Assembly: GCF_000001735.4 (NCBI RefSeq)
Contig: NC_003070.9
Coordinates: 11,278,001-11,342,000 of the forward strand
Direction of reading: 5' to 3'
Length of the DNA stretch: 64,000 nucleotides
Source of the DNA: Arabidopsis thaliana
Lineage: Eukaryota; Streptophyta; Magnoliopsida; Brassicales; Brassicaceae
The notes below the pieces were generated by a model, which worked only from the letters and a program-made list of their open reading frames with translations, was not told the DNA's origin and did no database searches. Position numbers and translations under genes: made by a program. Positions 59,558-64,000 of this stretch are shown one piece after another; position 1 is the stretch's first letter, and each line of letters begins with the position of its first letter.

Positions 59558-59836
59558 ATGGTGAACCGTGATAATTCTATTGTGGCTTTATCCTTTTTTA
59601 TGCTCTTCTTGCTTGTGTTACATCTGCATTTTGAAACTACAACAGCTGCGCGAAAACCAGTTAGAGTGTTTGGTCCGCCAAGTTCTATCGAGTGGTCACC
59701 ACCATCACCACCAAAGGATGACTTTGAATGGTTCGAGATCAATATATACAAGAACATTGAACAAACTGCATTCCGACCCACTGGTCAAGGTCCTAGCCAA
59801 GGCATCGGACACAAGGATCCACCTGGTGCTCCATAA
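59558..59836 (+). CDS. CEP-like secreted peptide precursor, 92 residues
   Basis: Intronless. An N-terminal signal peptide (ALSFFMLFLLVLHLHF, cleavage probably near residues 28-31) is followed by a Pro-rich linker (EWSPPSPPKDDFEWF). The conserved-looking C-terminal block is AFRPTGQGPSQGIGHKDPPG. The block aligns without gaps to CEP hormone peptides (consensus FRPTxPGxSPGxGH), but the two prolines that are usually hydroxylated are both Gln here (TGQG, SQGIG). CEPs are C-terminally encoded root/nutrient signals perceived by LRR receptor kinases. PIP-type peptides (SGPSxxGxGH) fit less well because the spacing differs. TATA-like TATTTATAG lies about 37 bases upstream. Possibly a diverged CEP of the group II type; function not established. 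Confidence 0.65.
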   Translation: MVNRDNSIVALSFFMLFLLVLHLHFETTTAARKPVRVFGPPSSIEWSPPSPPKDDFEWFEINIYKNIEQTAFRPTGQGPSQGIGHKDPPGAP

Positions 59837-60784
59837 AAAAACAAATACTCGTATCCATATTTGGTTTGAGAAACTGATGTTCTTGGTATTGATCCTTCTT
59901 TTGTGTTTCTCTTTATGCAAACGGTTTTATTTTATTTTATATGGAGTGGTTATGAATATGAATCAATTAAAAGAAGGATGGGTTATATTTTTGTTCTTAC
60001 TTACCAAAAAGGTGAGATCAATCTCCCATTATTTTATTTTTTCTAGTCCGCACACCACTACTTTGTTACAATTAATATATTGATAATTTAACACAATTAC
60101 TAAAATTGAAGTATAACTAGATGTGAAAAACATCGTCCAGAACAGAAGTTAATTAAATACCACTTGTACGTCTGCATCTTCAAAGGCAGATATCGACATT
60201 TTGATGCCTTGATGTCAAAGGTATCGACATATGTGTATAACACCTCGATTTACTTGTCACCCTCAAGATAGGTTTACTCCCTTGGAGTATCTTTCTAACT
60301 CTCTTCCCAATGTATAACAATGCTTCCCGATATCTCTTTATCTTTAAATCACTCTCTTCTTTCCCGTCTACGTTTCTAAACTTTTTTATATTTATCTCAA
60401 CATTTAACCTTATTCATAAATTAATGTCTAGGACCACAAAACCTATTTCACAATTATTTTTTTGGTAAATAATCCAATTAACAAGTTTATTATGTGTTTC
60501 AAGTGCAAAAGAAAGGGATATATTTGGTTATGTAATAAAAGTATACATGGACCACCAACCCCTAATTAACATGTTTACTTGTGTGTTTTGTATTATCGAA
60601 AGGGTAATATTTAGCTATCTAATAAAGTATTTGCATATTTATTTCGTTTGTTTAATGTAATACAATATACATGGATCATAAAACCCTAATTTACATGTTT
60701 ACTTGTGTGTTACAAGTGTTAAAGAACGCGAGTGTTTTGGCTATATAAAGTATACAAAGCCCAAGTCCATCAAATCACAAAGTA
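59837..60784. other. Spacer and copper amine oxidase promoter
   Basis: No gene. A phrase of about 120 bp containing ACATGTTTACTTGTGTGTT is repeated (60568 and 60692), with related sequence near 60480-60540. TATATAAAG at 60742-60750 is the likely TATA box of the next gene. Confidence 0.5.
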
Positions 60785-63700
60785 ATGTCTCAATTACTTC
60801 TCTTCACCATCTTAGTATTTTCTTCCGTTTTTGTAATCGGATCCTTAAGCTTCATCCCACCGCCTCACCCATTTGATCCCTTGACTGAGATCGAACTCAA
60901 TCTCGTCCGTAACATCATCAACGAAAGGTACCCCATTGGTCTGGAACATAGGTTCACTTTCCAGTACGTGGGTCTCAACGAACCCGACAAGTCCCTAGTC
61001 TTATCCTGGGTTTCATCACAATACCACAATGTCAAGTCACCACCACGTCAGGCATTCGTCATCGCTCGAGATCACGGAAAGACCCGAGAGATCGTCGTGG
61101 ACTTTGCCTCTCAAGCCATTGTTTCGGAAAAGATTCACGTAGGAAATGGTTACCCTATGCTTACAATTGACGAGCAACAAGCAACCAGCGAGCTTGTTCT
61201 CAAGTTCAAGCCGTTCCGTGACTCAATCAGGAGACGTGGCTTGAACGTGTCCGAGGTTGTTGTCACGACCTCAACGATGGGATGGTTTGGTGAGGCGAAG
61301 CCGGAGAGGCTTATAAAAAAGAGACCGTTTTATCTGAATGGGTCGGTGAACACTTACCTTAGACCTATAGAAGGAATGACGATAATCGTTAACCTTGACC
61401 AGATGAAAGTAACGAAGTTTAGAGATAGGTTTACGAGTCCTTTGCCTAATGCTAAGGGAACCGAGTTCCGTATCTCGAAGCTAAAACCGCCGTTTGGCCC
61501 GTCGCTTCAAAACGCCGTCCTTTTTCAGTCGGAGGGGCCTGGGTTTAAAATCGATGGACACACGGTCAGGTAAAACTAAAATATCTGTTTTTAGCTATAT
61601 ACTGAAAAATTCATATTTTATAGAAAAACGATATTGTATCTATTAAAAAAAAAAAAAAAATGAAATCCTAATAAAACATACATTTAATTATTATTCTGTT
61701 TTATTTTTAAAATTTTATGTGTGAAGAATAGATGGGCAAATTGGGAATTCCACATGTCATTTGACGTACGAGCTGGTCTTGTTATCTCTCTTGCGTCCAT
61801 TTTCGACATGGACGTTAACAAATACCGTCAAGTCCTATACAAAGGCCATTTGTCGGAAATATTTGTACCTTATATGGATCCAAGTGAAGATTGGTACTTC
61901 AGAACTTTTTTTGACTGTGGTGAATTTGGTTGCGGCCAATATGCTGTGTCTCTTGAACCTTACACCGATTGTCCCGGTAACGCTGCCTTCATGGACGGCG
62001 TCTTTGCAAGCCAAGACGGAACTCCGATAAAAATCACAAATGTTATGTGCATCTTCGAGAAATATGCCGGAGACATTATGTGGCGGCATACCGAAATTGA
62101 AATTCCCGGCTTAAAAGTAACAAATTAAACTATCATGATCTACCCAACTAAATTCTTCAATTTATTAGTGATATATAATATGGAAAACTTTTCTATTTAA
62201 ATAAGTGCTGATGTATAGATCACAGAGGTAAGACCGGACGTAAGTCTTGTGGTCCGGATGGTGACGACCGTGGGGAACTACGACTATATAGTTGATTACG
62301 AGTTCAAACCTAGTGGTTCCATCAAAATTGGGGTAACATGTCTTTCAAAAACTTTTCTAGCTTATTTGTTTTTGGTAGGAGAAACTTTTTCTAGCTTATT
62401 ACATACATTTTACTTTATTGATTTAAGAACTTAATTGTTAATCATTTCTATTTTTGGTATATTGGAATATTCAGTTAATATTTCAGAGAAATACAATATT
62501 AAATTGTATTATACTAAACATTAATTGAAATTGAAAATGTAAATATGAGACACAAACACAGAAAGCATATTGCTTGTGATAAAAAGTTAAAAAAAAAATC
62601 GATTCATTTTTGTTTAATATATAGACTCAGACTCAATCATACAAACAAAATAAATAGATTCCAACTCTACCAAAAACAAACAATAAGATTTAACAGGATC
62701 AATATTCCCAATTTTATTTTGTTCTAATGTTACCGTTTTAATGTGCCTAGGTCGGTTTAACAGGTGTTTTAGAAGTTAAACCGGTGAAATATGTTAACAC
62801 ATCCGAGATCAAAGAAGACGATATCCATGGGACAATCGTCGCGGACAACACCATTGGAGTTAACCACGACCATTTCGTGACATACCGTCTTGATCTTGAC
62901 ATTGATGGCACGGATAATTCTTTTGTCCGTAGTGAACTTGTGACCAAGAGGACACCAAAATCTGTTAACACGCCTAGGAAGAGCTATTGGACAACGAAAC
63001 GTAAGACAGCGAAAATCGAGGCCTAGGCTCGGGTGAAACTAGGGCTGAAAGCAGAGGAGTTGTTGGTGGTTAACCCTAGTAGGAAAACAAAGCACGGTAA
63101 TGAGGTTGGATACCGTTTACTTCATGGGCCGGCTTCTGAAGGTCCACTTCTGGCTCAAGATGATTACCCACAAATTCGGGCAGCATTTACCAACTATAAT
63201 GTGTGGATCACGCCGTACAACAACACGGAGGTTTGGGCCAGCGGTTTGTACGCTGACCGGAGCCAAGGCGACGACACGTTAGCCGTTTGGTCCCAAAGGT
63301 AATTTACACCTCTATTAAATCTTTAAAAAAAATTTCATCTGTTGCATTGCATGATTTGAATAATCGCATAATCAACTTTGATTTGAAACCTAATATAATT
63401 CAACTTTAAATCAACAAATATATTCGAAGGGCTTAAAACATGAACGAGCTAACACATATGATTTTTTCTTGTTTTTTTTTCCTGAAAGCGTAGTATATTT
63501 CCGCCTATCACAATGATATAGAAAAATGACTTACATTATTTTTAGATAAAATTTTAAGAGATTAATAAAGAAAATTATATATATAAAAATTCAGAACTTT
63601 GAAATTTATATATATAAATTTTAAGCTTAGTATGTGCTTTTTTTTGTGGGGGACTAAAAGTTATGTAATTGAGTGCGACAGGAATAGGAAAATAGAGAAG

Positions 63701-63889
63701 ACAGATATAGTGATGTGGTACACTGTCGGATTCCACCATGTCCCTTGCCAGGAAGATTTTCCGACGATGCCTACTTTGTTTGGTGGCTTTGAACTCCGAC
63801 CGACCAACTTTTTCGAGCAAAATCCTGACCTTAAGACCAAACCCATCAAACTCAACACCACACCAACGTGCACTGCCAGGAACGATTAA
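60785..63889 (+). pseudogene. Copper amine oxidase with internal stop (At1g31670-31690 cluster)
   Basis: The family oxidises primary amines (putrescine and others) to aldehydes, H2O2 and ammonia, usually in the apoplast or peroxisome. Exons: 60785-61569, 61732-62116, 62219-62332, 62751-63298 and 63682-63889. They total 2,040 bases and 679 residues apart from one internal stop. Signal peptide LLLFTILVFSSVFVIGS. Catalytic Asp323 (FFDCGEFG), TPQ precursor Tyr411 (VGNYDY) and Cu ligands His467/His469 (NHDHFVTYRLDLDIDG) are present. A TAG at 63024-63026 (codon 520, after AKIEA) interrupts the frame. The third Cu His in GFHHVP lies beyond it, in the last exon. Splice sites and the rest of the frame are intact, so the damage is recent or the locus encodes a truncated protein. 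Confidence 0.85.
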
Positions 63890-64000
63890 TAACTAGCTTA
63901 CCATTAATGATTTGATCTCTATGTGTATTCATGTGTATTCATGTAAACTGGATAATATATGCAATTAACTAAATTGACTGTTAATTTAAGGTCTACTAGT

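Noticed and set aside
1..64000. tRNA, rRNA or snoRNA genes
   Set aside because: I scanned for A/B-box (GGTTCRANNCC) and obvious rRNA sequences by eye and found none; a covariance-model search would be needed to exclude small RNAs.

Overview
This is plant nuclear DNA: AT-rich, with short GT-AG introns, spliced multi-exon genes and many small DNA transposons. Gene content and order match, from memory, a stretch of Arabidopsis thaliana chromosome 1 around At1g31530 to At1g31690. The order is CCR4-like deadenylase, RAC1-type TIR-NBS-LRR, GDSL lipase, ECS1, ALKBH8, AGL86, AGL92, ROPGEF14, bystin, copper amine oxidases. Conceptual protein lengths (1161, 394, 346, 339, 576 and 444 residues) close in frame over every splice junction I placed, so the source is A. 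thaliana or a very close relative.

Left part (1-22 kb). Argonaute-like and CCR4-like relics come first, then a partial CCR4-like nuclease gene, a Harbinger-type MITE, and a hAT-like element carrying a 28-bp minisatellite full of E2F-type sites. Next are a decayed TIR-NBS-LRR tail, the full-length TIR-NBS-LRR gene (minus strand), a Mutator-like MITE, a GDSL esterase/lipase, and a second, broken CCR4-like copy with a Helitron-like insert in an intron. Two further blocks (about 6.9-7.4 kb and 17.2-17.6 kb) are near-copies of each other, so the disease-resistance gene sits among scattered segmental duplications.

Middle (22-36 kb). ECS1, a small cell-wall protein gene, has been tandemly duplicated. 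The upstream copy keeps its promoter and about seven codons and then runs into transposon sequence. Its downstream flank is split by an 8,046-bp CACTA (En/Spm) element with a TCT target duplication; the intact copy preserves the empty site. The CACTA transposase (TNP2-like) has nonsense codons and frameshifts, while the second element gene looks open.

Right part (35-64 kb). ALKBH8 (tRNA wobble-uridine hydroxylase) has a 1.6-kb hAT-like element starting 97 bp upstream of its start codon. After an F-box pseudogene comes a tandem duplication of about 4.1 and 4.6 kb. It carries AGL86 and AGL92 (type I M-gamma MADS-box genes) and a truncated copy of the ROPGEF14 3' exons. ROPGEF14 (ROP GTPase activator), bystin (40S ribosome biogenesis, with an apparent U12-type AT-AC intron), a small CEP-like secreted peptide gene, and a copper amine oxidase with an internal stop codon complete the window.

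The genes do not form one pathway; they are ordinary, independently transcribed plant genes. Exon limits were placed by eye from splice sites and reading-frame closure. Gene names and family knowledge come from memory.
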